In this document: one piece after another, positions 13,983 through 27,758 of the stretch
Numbering within the stretch: position 1 is the first letter of the stretch
Layout of the letters: the number at the start of each line of letters is the position of its first letter
Assembly (NCBI RefSeq): GCF_000189635.1
Contig: NW_002476544.1
Coordinates: forward strand, 434,001 to 498,000
Length of the DNA stretch: 64,000 nt
Direction of reading: 5' to 3'
Source of the DNA: Tetrahymena thermophila SB210
Taxonomy: Eukaryota > Ciliophora > Oligohymenophorea > Hymenostomatida > Tetrahymenidae
Notes under the pieces: generated by a model
What the model was told of the DNA's origin: nothing
Databases searched by the model: none
What the model saw: only the letters and a program-made list of their open reading frames with translations
Program-made: the position numbers and the translations under genes

Positions 13983-14312
13983 GGCTAAATTTTCTAAAAT
14001 AATCTAATTATTTATTTATTTAAATTAAAATACTTTTTTGTTTAATTAAAGCATTTTATTTATTTTAAGACATTTGAATTTTAAAGTATATATTAACTTT
14101 TTTTACAAAAAAAAAAAATTAGTGTTATTATTTAGAAATATTCATCAATTTTAATCAAAATAACTAAAAATTTTGTATTTTATCATACATTGGTATTATC
14201 TTTAATTTTTTTTTTTTGAGATTGATATTACTTACCCTGATTTTGATAAGCTTTAATAAACTAGTAAAAATTAAAGAAATAAAAATCACAAGTTTTGCTT
14301 TTATTCAAATTA
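13983..14312. other. Spacer between the broken unit and the second gene pair
   Basis: This AT-rich spacer contains A and T runs. Its first part is the usual 3' flank of the paralogues. The stretch from about 14,080 to 14,312 has no counterpart noticed elsewhere in the window. No gene is seen. Confidence 0.5.
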
Positions 14313-15185
14313 TAATGGAAAAATAAATTTGTTTGTAATGGAATTCGTTTTAACAAACTACAGCAATTTAACTAAATTAATCATATTTTTTTTAACTTAG
14401 GTACTTAATTTATTTAAATTACACTAATTACCTATTAATTGAGGAGAAATCGCTTAAATATTAAAGATGTTACTGATAGGATAAAGATAACAATAATAAA
14501 AATAAATTATCATACAAATTAAAGGATATACTTTTGGAAATGTTAAATAAATTTCTCAAATTAGAAAGATAACTTTCAATTATTTAGTTATCTCAAAGAA
14601 AAATCTTATTGCCAACTTCCCAAATATAAAGTTTCTAATTTTGACTATATTTAATCGTATTTTAAAGTTTTTTTATGGAAAATTATAGTAATAGATAGCT
14701 AAATTTCAGATTCATTAACATATTTTTGGCTTAAAACAATAAATATTAATTCATTTTTAAAGTTTTTACTAGCTGATAATTTAATTAAATACAACAAAAA
14801 TTGTTTATTAAATATACAGTTTAGTGTTTTAATGGAGTATATTAAAATCATTTGATAAGTATTAAATTACAGAACAACTTTACTAAAGCAAATTGAATTA
14901 GTAATTTATTAAACTTATTTAAATATAATCAAAAGATTAAATCATTTTTCTGGTCTCTTACTAAAGTATAAATTATTATTTATTTATTTTTCAATAGTAA
15001 AATATTGAAAATAATATGAAATGAATATAATTTAAAATGACTTTTTAACAAAAGAAAAACCAAGTCCACCTTTTGAGTGTATTTTATTTGATCTAAGCAA
15101 AATTATGATGAACGAACACTTTTGATTAAAAATTATTATCTATATTTTTATATTTTGATATTAAAATTGAATAATTTAAGAGTAA
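14313..15185 (+). repeat. 5' flanking unit of paralogue C
   Basis: This is a close copy of bases 1-846, including its first 20 bases. It marks the left edge of the second two-gene block and presumably carries the promoter of copy C. No gene lies within it. Confidence 0.7.
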
Positions 15186-18100
15186 ATGAATAAAAGTCAA
15201 GCTAAATATGTAGATGCTGAAAACAATAAGCCTTCTAACAAAAAATATGGACTTATAAAAAGAAATTAATCCTAATTAATATTAGTCTTTTTAGGGTTAT
15301 TACCTTCTTTCATATTAATAATATCTACTTTCATTAGTCTGTGGTATTTGCAGCAATAGAGTATGTTAATAATATAGCAATTTTCTGATTAACTATACTA
15401 AGATTAAATAAATAGCTCTAAATAACATAACCGTGCAGTTATTTTTTAGATTAATTAGTAAGTTTAAAAGATTCCGTGGTAATTGAGTATAATAAATGAA
15501 TTTGTAGGGTACTAATTGCTGGGTAAAGTAAAGAATAGCAAAAAATATGTACCTGCTTTACATAATGTTGATAGAACTTATTTAAACAAAGAAAATACTA
15601 CAGTCATAAAAATGTTTAAGAAAAACCCAATTCTTACTAGCGTTTGGTAAATATTATTTAAAATTATTTTCTTAAATGAAATTATCAAAAATTCTGTTTT
15701 CAACTATATGATAGAGTTTGTTTTAAATTCCAATTTCTTTTACCTCTCTTCATAAATAATAAAAATTCTACTTTGTAACAAAGTTAGGAGGGAAAATTTA
15801 AAGTCCAATTACTAAAATAGGAAAACTCTACTTTGCTAGTTTTAAATTATTTATTTAATAAAATTATTCATTATTTTAACCATATGGTAAAAAAATTCTA
15901 TAATTAATAATAGGCATTAGGTTAACAAAGCATATTTATAATAGCTGAATTAAATTGAGCTTTCATAATTATAGTTGCTAACAAAGGTTGACTTTTTATA
16001 AAAATCTATTAAATATGATAATTTGCATGAAGTTACAAGATGGATGAAGATAGATAATACAATTATTAACCTTGCTTAAAATGGAAATGGTATTGTTTAC
16101 ATGCTAGGCACAAATAAAACATATTCTACTTACTAACCACCATCTGATTGCCCTTATAAAGGTACTTATAATTTTGATCCTAGATGCAGATATTTCTATT
16201 AGCCAACTGTAGGAAACATATCTACTGTTGTCTTTCCTCCTACTATGAACCTCGGAGCAACTGGTCTTTATTATGCAAGTTAATTTTGCTAGAGGAGAGT
16301 TAACTTAGGTTCATAAAACTAAAATGATATTTTCTCAATTCTTTGTATAACATTAAATCTACAAGTCTTACCTACTTACTTGTAAAACTTTGGTAATAAT
16401 TCTAAATATTAGATGCTAGTTGATCCCTAAAGCTTGACAGTAGTTTATAATTCATAAACGTAACTTTAATAATAAGTTACTGTGAATCAAACTGAAACAG
16501 GCTACCTTTAAGATTAATCTCAAGCAAATATATTTATACAAAATTTAATTTAAAACTCAAACTATGTCATATTAAATACTAGTTCTTATCAACAATAGTA
16601 TTCGTTAGATAACAGCTAACAGACATTTGAATATAACAGAAACGGTACTGATTGCCTTGTAATACTAAATGTAATATCAATGGTAGATAAAGTACCAAAA
16701 ATTGAAAGAAATAGACTTAATAACCCAGCTCCTAAGTTTTAATTAAAGAATGTTTACTTATTTCTAGATGTACTGACAAAAGAAAATTTACAAATTTATG
16801 CCACAAATCTATAAAATACTATTTATTTTTATAATTAAATTTTTGCTTACACTAGTTATGGATTAATTTGTATAATTTTAATAATACAATTTTACTACTC
16901 GATTATTTTGGGGAAATACATATTAAATCCTATAATCCATCTGACATAAATACTGAGTAAGATAAGAATATAAAATTTAAATCAAACAACAAATTTTGAA
17001 TTAAAATAAAAAATAACTGAAAAATTATAAACTAGTTATGTAAACAGCAGCTAAATTGTTTTTAATCAAATGTAAACCGATTAAGTTAATCAAATTCTCA
17101 TAGATGAGTAAATTGATGCTGATTTTGAAGGTTTGTGTCATTCTAGAGATACACAAGATCTTTTGAATAGCTTTCAAGATATGTTTAAGGTACTCAGGTT
17201 TACAACTTAAAATTTTTACAAAGAAGATGCCAGCTTGTAGCTTTTGAATCTAATAAAATAAATTCAACACTTCTAACGATTTGGTAATCATAGAGCACTA
17301 GGAGTTTGTTATAATAATATGGGAGTGATTCACTATAATTGTGGTAGATTTCAGGAAGCTTCAGAAAATTTTCAGCAAGCTATTATTTATGCAAGTTATG
17401 AATTAAATGCCTACTCTCATCATCACCAAGGAGAAACAGTTGAGTTTAGCCAAAGCCTTAAACGATTGACAGCTCATTTAAGAAGTTCGATATAAAATAA
17501 TTTAAGTCTAGAATTTACTGAAGATGTAAGCAACCTTAATATTTCTATCTGTCAAGAAAAATAAAAATAGAAAAATTAGTATAATCAATTACAAAGTTAT
17601 CAAGTAGAGCTATACTGGAGTTTATTTAATAGAAAAACAAATTTAATCAAAGCAATGTCTATGTTTATTATAAATAGTAACAATAAACTATGGGATATAA
17701 TCGAAGATTATGCATATGAAAATATAATAATCAGCTAAATATATTTACCTCCTTCAAATAAAAGGGAAATGATTAATTATTACATTTTATCTAATATGTT
17801 GCAAAAATAAAATTCGGATAATGAAGCTATTTAAGTATTAAATAGACTAAACTATTTTTATGTAAAAATATAAGAAAGCAAATATGGAAAATAATCTCAA
17901 GAAAATTAAAAATAAATTGATGTAAACACTGCCTAAAGTATTAACAGTTAACAAAAAAGAGAGTTGTATTCAGATATATTCATAAACTAAAGCAAAAATA
18001 TTTAAATCAGTAATATTAATTAACCCAGCAATAATATGAGCTACAATAATGATACAAACAACTCTTTTATCTTATATTCTCCAATCAAAAAAACGAAATC

Positions 18101-20828
18101 AATGAGCAAAAAAATAAATATTCAAGAAAAAATAAAAGATAAAGTTTAAAATTTATTTAACCCGCAAAACAACAATTTTCTTAATAAATTATAAATAAAT
18201 TTTCAAAAAATTAACAAAAATCTTAGTTAAGAAAATGAACCAGATTAAAATAATTAGAAAGTAAATTAATCGAAGTTAAAAAATTCTATTTATGCTTCTA
18301 AAAAAAACAAAGGAATCTACAACAATTAAAAGAAATCTATAATAAATGTAAAAGATTCAAATAATAAATTTTTATTAGAAAATGATTTTTGTAGCCATAA
18401 TATTTCAATAGCAAATAGTAAAACAAATTTATATCCATTTTTATTTTTTTAGGAGGGAAAAGAGAAAAATTAAGATAAAATCACCAATCAGATCTTTTAA
18501 TAACCTCAAAATAAATTTCTAGCTGATTCATAAAGTTAAAATGAATTCCATAATATTCTTTAGAAATAAAGATTTTCAATCTTAAAAAATATTTTATCAC
18601 AACAAGAAGTTTCAAAATCATCAAATTAAAAATCAAAAAAATATACAAAGTTTATCCTAAAAAAGAAGGATAGAGCTTATAAAGCTACTGTGTTGGAAAA
18701 TAATAAATTTATTTTCTACCCAGTGAGAAAACATAAAGATAATGATAAAGTAATAAAATATGAATATAGTTCAGATATTTACTTTCAATATTGCTCAATT
18801 GAGCATGCCTCATATTTAATTAAATAATAAAATTTTTATAATGCAGCCGTAATGCTAACTAGTTCTTTCGAGATGTGTTAATATTATTTACCTCATTTAA
18901 GAAAAATACAAATGGATATGCTTTTCAATATATTCTAATAATAAAACATAAAGAGCAAAGATTTTGAAATAGCAAATAAAAGATATTCTTAAATGACATC
19001 ATCTAATTTCAATATTTATCTTATTTCAGCATGCTAAATGTAAAGTGTCAAATTCAAATTATATGCACTTTGTAATGATTTAGTAAATGAAATTCTTTTT
19101 AAAGATAATGATAGCTTTGGATTGATTTAATACAGCTTCGAAGAACAAATATTCATGTAGTTAATTGCCTCAACTTAGGTAAAACTTATATAACAAGCTC
19201 CATTATTTTTTGAGTAGATTTTACTTTAATTGCTGCCAAAAAAATAAGCAAATCATACATAAAAATTTAAAAACGATAAAATTTAGCTTTAAGAAAAAAA
19301 TAATCTTGTTTTTCCTTAATCTACAAGTAATTTACCATCATTAAACTAAATTAATGTTCTTTAAGATATCAATTTATAATCGTTTTAAAATTCAAATTTG
19401 AATTTAAAAACTGGTTCTATCTTTAGATCAGATAATTACCATTCTAATAAAAAGGCATAAAATTAAAAATCTGACTTAGAATCATTTAATGCCAATGACC
19501 TTATCAGCTCATGTTATCCGAATTAGAAGCTGAATTTTGCTAAAAATGAATTTTTAGAATAAATAGAATTAGGCTAGGATACCTCATAAACATCTTTAGA
19601 ATCTAACATAATACCTAATTAAATTTAATTTTATCAAACTAAAAAAAATATTAAATAACATAATATTACAAAATTGTTAACTTAAAAATATTTCTAAACG
19701 ATTAGTAATTTGAACTCAACTTTAAAAATAAAGAGTAATTCTCAGAAATAATTCCAATAACCTTAAAGTATAAATAATTCAAATATACCATTCAAAGAAG
19801 ATAATTTGCAATAAATATACACTTTTATGGATGATGAATTTAAAGAAGATTCTGTTGATATTAAGAATTTACTGAAAAAAAATGGCTAAAATACTTAAAA
19901 TAATTCAAATAATTCTAGTTGCTACAACATTTAACTTTAAAAATCAGACTCTGAAAACACTTAAAATTTGGTGAATTTAGAGATATAAGAATAAAAAATT
20001 ACAAGTTTCGATTAACTAAAAAATTAACAAGCTATTTAATGTTAATTTAGCACTTCTCCTAAATCCTCCTATTATAAAAATAGATAATAATCAGTTGATT
20101 AGGATCAAAAAAAGGTAAGTATGCATTAATAAAAAAGCTTTTTACCAAACTAAATCTAGATTTTCAATACTTCAAATTAGAATTAGCAACCTCCTTCGGA
20201 TAACGCATTTGAAATAGATTTATTTATGCTTAAAAGTAGTCCTACCTCTAAATAAATTAGTCCATTAAATTAATTTTAACACTTACATGATGATTAAAAT
20301 AAATCATATTAACCAAAATCATACTAAAATTAATTTGTTGACTAAAAAGTAAGCTAAGATAGAAAATAACATGAAACGAAAATATAATAATTTAAATCCA
20401 GTGAATATGTATTTCATTTAGGAATACATGCATGCTTAAAATAGTTTATATTAAATTCTGATGAAAAACTAAGTATTCATCTAACTTAAAATAACCATAA
20501 ACAACTCTAAAGCAATAAAAAATATGAACCTTAATAAAATTAATAAACTTACTTGATTTATATTACAGACTAATATTTTTAAATCACTAAATCAAATCTA
20601 ATGCAAGAATTAACTCATCTGCTAATTAGCATAGGTACTGAATTGTTAATTTTAGTTCTTAATGATACTTTATAGTTTGATGAGAGCAGTGATTTAGAGA
20701 ATGTATCTATAGATGGCAAATAAATTATAAGCTTTTTCAACTCAGAATAAAAAATGCTATAATATATTTATAATAGCAGAGAACATCTAAAGAACTACTT
20801 GATGCCAATGGTTATTGAGCATTTTTGA
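15186..20828 (+). CDS. Paralogue C: membrane Cache / TPR / split VWA-like protein (1,791 aa)
   Basis: This third intact copy is the longest. It has one intron at 15647-15913; the exons total 5,376 nt (1,792 codons with TGA). The N-terminal tail (MNKSQAKYVDAENNKPS) and most of the protein resemble copy A. Domain order is the same: membrane segment, Cache-like region (FDPRCRYFYQ), second membrane segment, TPR (RALGVCYNNMGVIHYNCGRF), first VWA-like half, low-complexity insert, second VWA-like half, MVIEHF terminus. Extra codons relative to A lie mainly in the polar region after the TPR and in the insert, where length variation is tolerated. Function unknown; the two membrane segments flanking a Cache-like domain suggest sensing of an extracellular small molecule, which is inference. 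Confidence 0.82.
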
Positions 20829-21677
20829 ATGATTAAATATTCTCAAAGAACCTAAGTTTTTATTATAAATTACTGTATTTTTGTGTTTAATTAACCAATT
20901 TATTTTTTTAAAGACATTTTAATTTAATATTCAATTACTTTAAACAGGATTTTAATTAAGAAAATAATATTTTATTTCTAATCTAGATAAATTACACTAT
21001 CTATCTTTAACTTTGATAAAATTTTGCTTAAATAAATAAAGAATTATTGAAAAACTAAAAATAACAATAATTAAAAAAAAATAAAAATATAAATTCATTT
21101 ATTTTAATATCTAAGTAAATTTTGCCAAAATAGAAAGATAAATAATTAATAAATATTTAGTTAAATTAAAGAAAGCTATTATTGTATACTTACAAAATAA
21201 AATTTTTTAAATTTGATAATATTTAATCATACTTGAATCGTATTTTAGAATTTTTTTCTGTGAATTAAAGTCCTTAACTAATTTTCAGTTTCTGGTTAAC
21301 ACATCAATATTATTAATATAAATAAATTAATTCTTTTTAAAGCTATTACTAGCTGATAATTTAATTAAATATGACAAAAGCTATTTATAAAATAATCCTT
21401 TTAATTGAGTAATATTAAAATTAATTATTTTATTTATTTAAGTTGTTTTGAGATAATCAAAAATGAAATAATTTTTTCAAGAAAAATATATATTAATATT
21501 ACTTATTTATTTAGTAATTATAAAAAATACTTATAATTTAAAATTAGAATCCTATTAAAGAATAATCTTGACCGCCTTTGAGTATGTATGAGTGAAAAAT
21601 TTTCATGAATATATAAAAAATTAATTCGTTAATCAATTATTAAATTTTGATATTAAAATTAAATAATTTAAGAGTAA
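20829..21677 (+). repeat. Intergenic / promoter region between paralogues C and D
   Basis: This gene-free stretch is homologous to the A-B interval (6474-7316) over its whole length. Both contain an acaggattttaattaagaaa block and the same spacing to the next start. It is presumed to carry the promoter of copy D. Confidence 0.6.
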
Positions 21678-24600
21678 ATGAATTAAGACCAAATATAACA
21701 TATAATTGATTAAAATAATAAGGCTCCTAATAGATAATATGGATTTTTAAAAAGAAATTATACTCAGTTGATATTAGTTTTTTTAGGATTATTACCTTCT
21801 TTCATTTTAATAATATCTACTTTCATTAGTCTATGGTATTTGCAGAAATAGAGTATGCTAATAATATATCAATTTTCTGATTAGCTATACTAAGATTAAA
21901 TAAATAACTCCAAATAAAATAACAGAGCAGTCCTTTTTTAAATCAATTAATAAATTTAAAAGATTCCATGGTAGTTGAATTTAATAAATGAATTTGTGGG
22001 TTACTAATTACTAGGTTAAATCAAAAATAGCAATAAATATATACCTGCTTTAAATAATGTTGATAGAACTTATTTAAACTAAGAGAATACTTCAGTCATA
22101 AACATGTTTAAAAAAAACCCAATTCTTACTAGCGCTTGGTAAATATTGTTGAAAAAATTCTTATAAATTAATCTATTTGAAAGCATTTGGTTTATTCTTA
22201 CATCTTTTCATAAATTATAAAAATTCTACATTGAAAAAAATACAAAGACAAGAGAAGAGAATATAAAGTCTAATATTTAAAAAGGAAAATTCTACTTTGT
22301 TATTTTCTTATTAATTGTTTAATTAATTACTAATTTTTTTCAATATTTATTGCACTATATTTAACTATATGATAAAAAACTTTATTTAATTAATAATAGG
22401 CATTAGATTAACAAAACGTATTTATATTAGTTAAATTAAATTGAACTTTCTTAATTTTAGTTACTAACAAAGGTTGATTTTTTCTAAAAATCTTTCGAAT
22501 ATGATAACTTAAATGAAGTTACAAGATGGATTAAGATAGATAATATATTTAATAACCTTGCTTATGATGGACTTTCTTATATGCTAGGTACAAATAAAAC
22601 ATATTCTAATTATTAGCCACCAGATGATTGCCCTTATAAAGGTACTTATAATTTTGATTCAAGATGCAGATATTATTATCAGCCAACTGTAGGAAACATA
22701 TCTACTGTTCTATATCCTCCTAATATTAATGTTGGTCCAGGTGGTGCTTATTATGGAAGTACCTTTTGCTAGAGGAGAATTAACTTGGGTTCATAAAAAT
22801 AAAATGACATTTTCTCAGTTCTTTGTATAACGATTAACCTGGGAATTATACCTACATACTTTTAAAATTTTGGCAATAGTTCCCTATATTAGATGCTAGT
22901 TGATCCATAAAGCTTGAAAGTACTTTATAATTCATAAGCATAACTTTAATAATAAGTTACTGTGATGCAGACTGAAACAAACTACCTTTAAGATTAATCT
23001 CAAGCAAATATATTTATAAAAAATTTAACTTAGAACTCAAACTATGTCATATTAAATACTAGCTCTTATCAACTAACGTATTTGTTTGATAATAGCCAAC
23101 AAACATTTGAATATAACAGAAATGGTACTGATTGTCTTGTTATACTAAATGTAATCTCAATTGTTGATAAAGTACCAAAAGTAGAAATAAATAGATCTAG
23201 TAATCCAGCTCCTAAATTTTAATTGAAGAAGGTTTTCCTGTTTTTAGATGTACTTACAAAAGAAAATTTACAAATTTATGCAACAAATCTATAAAATACT
23301 ATTTATTTTTATAATAAAATTTTTGCTTACACAAGTTACGGATTAATTTGTATAATTTTAATAATATAAATTTACTACACAATTATTTTGGGGAAATTAA
23401 TATTAAATCCTATAATTCATCTGACATACATACTGAGAAAGATAAGAATACAAAATTTAAATTCAGCTACAAATTTTGGTTAAAAAGAAAAAATAACTGA
23501 AAAATTACAAAAAAATTATGTAAACAGCAGCTAAATTGTTTTCAACGACATCAGAACAGATTAGGCCAATTAAATCCTCATAGATGAGTAATTTGATGCA
23601 AATTTTGAAGGTTTATGTCATTCTAGAGATACACAAGATCTTTTGAATAGCTTTCAAGACATGTTTAAGGTACTAAGGTTTACTACTTAAAATTTTTACA
23701 AAGAAGATTCCAGTTTACAGCTTTTGAATCTAATATCATAAATTCAGCATTTCTAGCGATTTGGTAATCATAGGGCATTAGGAGTTTGTTATAACAATAT
23801 GGGAGTAATTCACTATAATTGTGGTAGATTTCAGGAAGCTTCAGAAAATTTTCAGTAAGCTGTTATTTATGCAAATTACGAATTAAATAGCTACTCTCAT
23901 GATCACCAAGGAGAAACAGTTAAGTTTACTCAAAATCTTAAAAGACTGGTATCTGATTTAAGAAGTTCTATATAAAATAATACAACTCTAGAATATACTG
24001 AAGATAATGTAAGAAACCTTAACATTTCTATCTATCAAAAAAAATAAAGAGAAAAAAATTAGGATAATTAATAGAAGAGTCATCAATTAGAGCTATACTG
24101 GAGTTTATTTAATAGAAAAACAAATTTAATCAAAGCTATGTATATGTTTATTTAAAATAGTAACAATAAACTATGGGATATAATTGAAGATTATGCATAT
24201 GAAAATATAATAATCAGCTAAGTATATTTACCTCCTTCAAATAAAAGGGAAATTATTAGTTACTACACTTTATCTAATGTGTTACAAAAATAAAATATGG
24301 ATAATGAAGCTATTAAAGTATTAAATAGACTTAGTTATTTTTATGCAAAAATATAAGAAAGCAAATATGAAAAATATTCTCAAGAAAATTAAAAATAAAC
24401 TGATATAATCTATACCTAAAGTTTTAACAGTTAGTAAAGAAGAGAGTTTTATCCAAATGATTTTAGAAATTAAAGCAAAAATATGTAAATCAGAAACATT
24501 AATTAGTCCAACAATTTAATGAGCTAAAATAATGAAACAAATAACTCTTTTATCTTACATTCTCCAATTTAAAATACCAAATCAAGAATAAAAAAAATAA

Positions 24601-27248
24601 GTATTTAAAATAAAATAAAAGATAAAATTTAAAATTTATTTACTTCACAAAAAAGTAATTTTCTAAATAAATTTTAAATAAATTTTTAAAAAATTAACAA
24701 AAATCTTAGTTAAGAAAAAGAACCAGACTAATATAATTAGAAGCTAAGTTAATTAAAGTTAAGAAATTCATTTTTTTCTTTTAAAAAAAGCAAAGAAATC
24801 TATCACAATGAAAAGAAACCTCTTACAAATATAAAAGATTCAAATAATAAATTTTAATTAGGGTATAATTTTTGTAGTAAAAATATTTCAGCACCAAAAA
24901 GTAAAACAAATTTAAATCTATTTTTCTGTTTACAGGAGGAAAAAGAAAATAATTATGATAAAATTACCTATCAAATCTCTTAATAACCTCAAAATAATTA
25001 GTTAAAGGATTCATAAAGTTAAGAGAAATTCGATAATATTTTATCACAGCAAGAAGCTTCTTAATCACCAAATTAAAAATCAAACAAATAAAATATCATA
25101 AAAAATTAGGAAAAAATTAAAGCTAATACATTCGAAAATAATAAATTTATTTTCTATCCAGTGAGAAAGCATAAAAATAACTATAAAGTTATAAAATATG
25201 AATATAGTTCAGATATCTTCTTTTAATATTGCTCAATTGAGCATGCTTCATATTTAATTAAATAATAAAATTTTTATAATGCAGCTTTAATGCTAACTAG
25301 TTCTTTCGAGATGTGTTAATATTATTTACCTCATTTAAGAAAAATACAAATGGATATGCTTTTCAATATAATCTAAAAATAAAATATAAATAGCATAGAT
25401 TTTAAAATAGCGAATAAAAAATATTCTTAAATGTCATCATCTAATTTCAATATTTACCTTATGTCAGCGTGCTAAAAGTAATTCAACCAATTAAAATTAT
25501 ATGCAATCTGTAATGATTTAGTAAATGAAATTCTCTTTAAAGAAAATGATAATTTTGGATTGATTTAATACAGCTTCGAAGAATAAATATTCATGCAATT
25601 AATTGCCTCAACTTAGGTAAAACTTATATAGAAAGCTCCATTATTTTTTGAATAAATTTTACTTTCTTTGCTGCCAAAAAAGTAAGCATGTTGTGCATAA
25701 AAATTAATAAAGGATAAAATTTAGCTTTAACAAAAAAATACTCTTGTTTATCCTTAATCTATTAGTAATTTATTATTATCAAACTATTTTAGTATTTTTT
25801 AAGATATAAAGTAGCAATCCTCTTAAAATTCAAATATAAAACTAAAAAATGGTTCAATCTCTTAATCAAAAAATTATCACTCTAATTAAATTGTATAAAA
25901 TTAAAAACCTGACTAACAATTACTTAATGTTAGAGAACCTATTAGTTTATATATGAATCAGAAGCTGAATTCTGCTAGGGATGAATTTTTAGAATAAATA
26001 GAATTAAGCTAAGATTTATCATAATAATCTTTAGAATCTTACACTTTTCCTAATGATATTTAATTGGACAAAACTAAAGAAAATATTAAATAATATAATC
26101 TTATAAAAATCTAAAATTAAAAATATTTCTAAACAATTGGTAATTTAAAGACAGCTTAAATAGCAAAGAGTGACTCTAAAAAATAATCCTCATAATTTTA
26201 AAGTATTAATTCAAATATATCATTCATAGAAGATAATATGCAACAAATTTATCCTTCTATGGAAAATGAATTTAAAGAAGATTCTATCCTCATAAATAAT
26301 TAATCTAATAAAAATGGTTAAAATACTTAAAATAATTTAAGAAACTTTTTTTAGAATATCCTTTAATCAGATACTGAAAATACTTAAAACTTAATAAATT
26401 TAGAGAACGAAGAATAATAAATAACAAGCTTAGATTATCTAAAAAACAAAAAAAATTCTTAAAGTTAATATGGCACTTCTTTTAAATCCTCCCATTATAA
26501 AAATATATATGAATCAAATGATTTGGCTCAAAAAAAATTAAATATGTAAAGTTAAATAAGTTTTTTACCAAAATAAATTTAGCTATTGAATACTTCAATT
26601 CAGAATTAGCAACCTCTTTCTGTTAACACATTTCAAATAGATTTATCTAGGTTTAAAAGCAGTCTTTCATCTAAATAAAACAATTTATTCAATTAATTTG
26701 AATACCTATAAGATGATTAAAACAAATCGCCTTAGCTAAAATCTTAAGAATTTTAACTTATTGACTAGAAAACAAGCTAAGATAGAAAAAAACATGAAAT
26801 AAAAAAATAATAACGTAAATCCAGTGAATATATATTTCATTTAGGACTACATACATGTTTAAAATAGTTTATATTAAATTCTGATGAAAAATTAAATATT
26901 CATCTAACTTAAAATCGCCATAAACGCTAAAGCAATAGAAAATATTAACCGTAATAAAATTAATAAACTTACTTGATTTATATTACAGATTAATATTTCT
27001 AAATCACTAAATAAAATCTAATGAAGGAATTGATTCAGCTTCTAATTAGCATAAGTTCTGAATTGTTAATTTTAGTTCTTAATGATACTTTATCGTTTGA
27101 TGAGAGCAGTGATTTAGAGAATGTATCAATTGATGGTAAATAAATAATTAGTTTTTTCAACACAGAAGAAAAAATGCTTTAATATATCTATAATAGCAGA
27201 GAACATCTAAAAAACTACTTAATGCCAATGGTTATTGAGCATTTTTGA
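21678..27248 (+). CDS. Paralogue D: membrane Cache / TPR / split VWA-like protein (1,769 aa)
   Basis: This is the fourth and last intact copy. It has one intron at 22139-22399; the exons sum to 5,310 nt (1,770 codons with TGA). The N-terminus MNQDQIQHIIDQNN pairs it with copy B. Cache-like, TPR and split VWA-like regions are all present, as are both membrane segments. It is shorter than the others mainly through losses in the Gln/Asn/Ser-rich sections. The cysteine-containing Cache motif reads FDSRCRYYYQ, where the usual proline is serine. Like its sisters it should be a membrane protein with a large cytoplasmic tail; no partner gene in the window indicates its pathway. Confidence 0.82.
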
Positions 27249-27758
27249 ATGATTAAGTTCTCTCAAAAATCATAAGTATTTATTATAAATTACTGTATTT
27301 TTGTGATTAATTAGCCTATTTATTTTAATATATTTTAATTTATAATTATTAATTATAAAAATTGACATATTGTGTAAATTAATTTTAAACATAGTTTATA
27401 TTGAAAGGATTGAGGTATTCTTATATTTTATAAATTATGAGTTCAAATAATTATTAATTGAGTTAAATTTATAAAGAAAGTAAAATGTTTTATTTTAGTT
27501 TTCAATTTTAATATTTCATATTTAAGCTGATTCTACCTTTTTCTGAAAATTATTTAATAAATTTATAAATTACAAAAACACATTTTTAATTAATATAAAA
27601 CAGTTGAAAAGAATAGTCATTAAGAATTATCTGATTTCATAAAATTTGTTAAAAAATATAAAAAATAATTAAAATTGATTGTGAATTTTTTAAAGAAAAA
27701 CATAACTTTAAATATAAGATATTATTAGCCATAATTTATCGATAGTATTATAATAAAT
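27249..27758. other. Intergenic region between paralogue D and the SF-assemblin gene
   Basis: The first approximately 95 bases repeat the 3' flank of the paralogues, and the homology then ends, which marks the right edge of the duplicated array near 27,345. The rest is AT-rich and should hold the SF-assemblin promoter. No gene is seen. Confidence 0.5.

Noticed and set aside
1-27345. Tandem array as a mobile element
   Set aside because: The repeated unit is a host-type gene plus its flanks. No terminal inverted repeats, target-site duplications, transposase or reverse transcriptase were seen.
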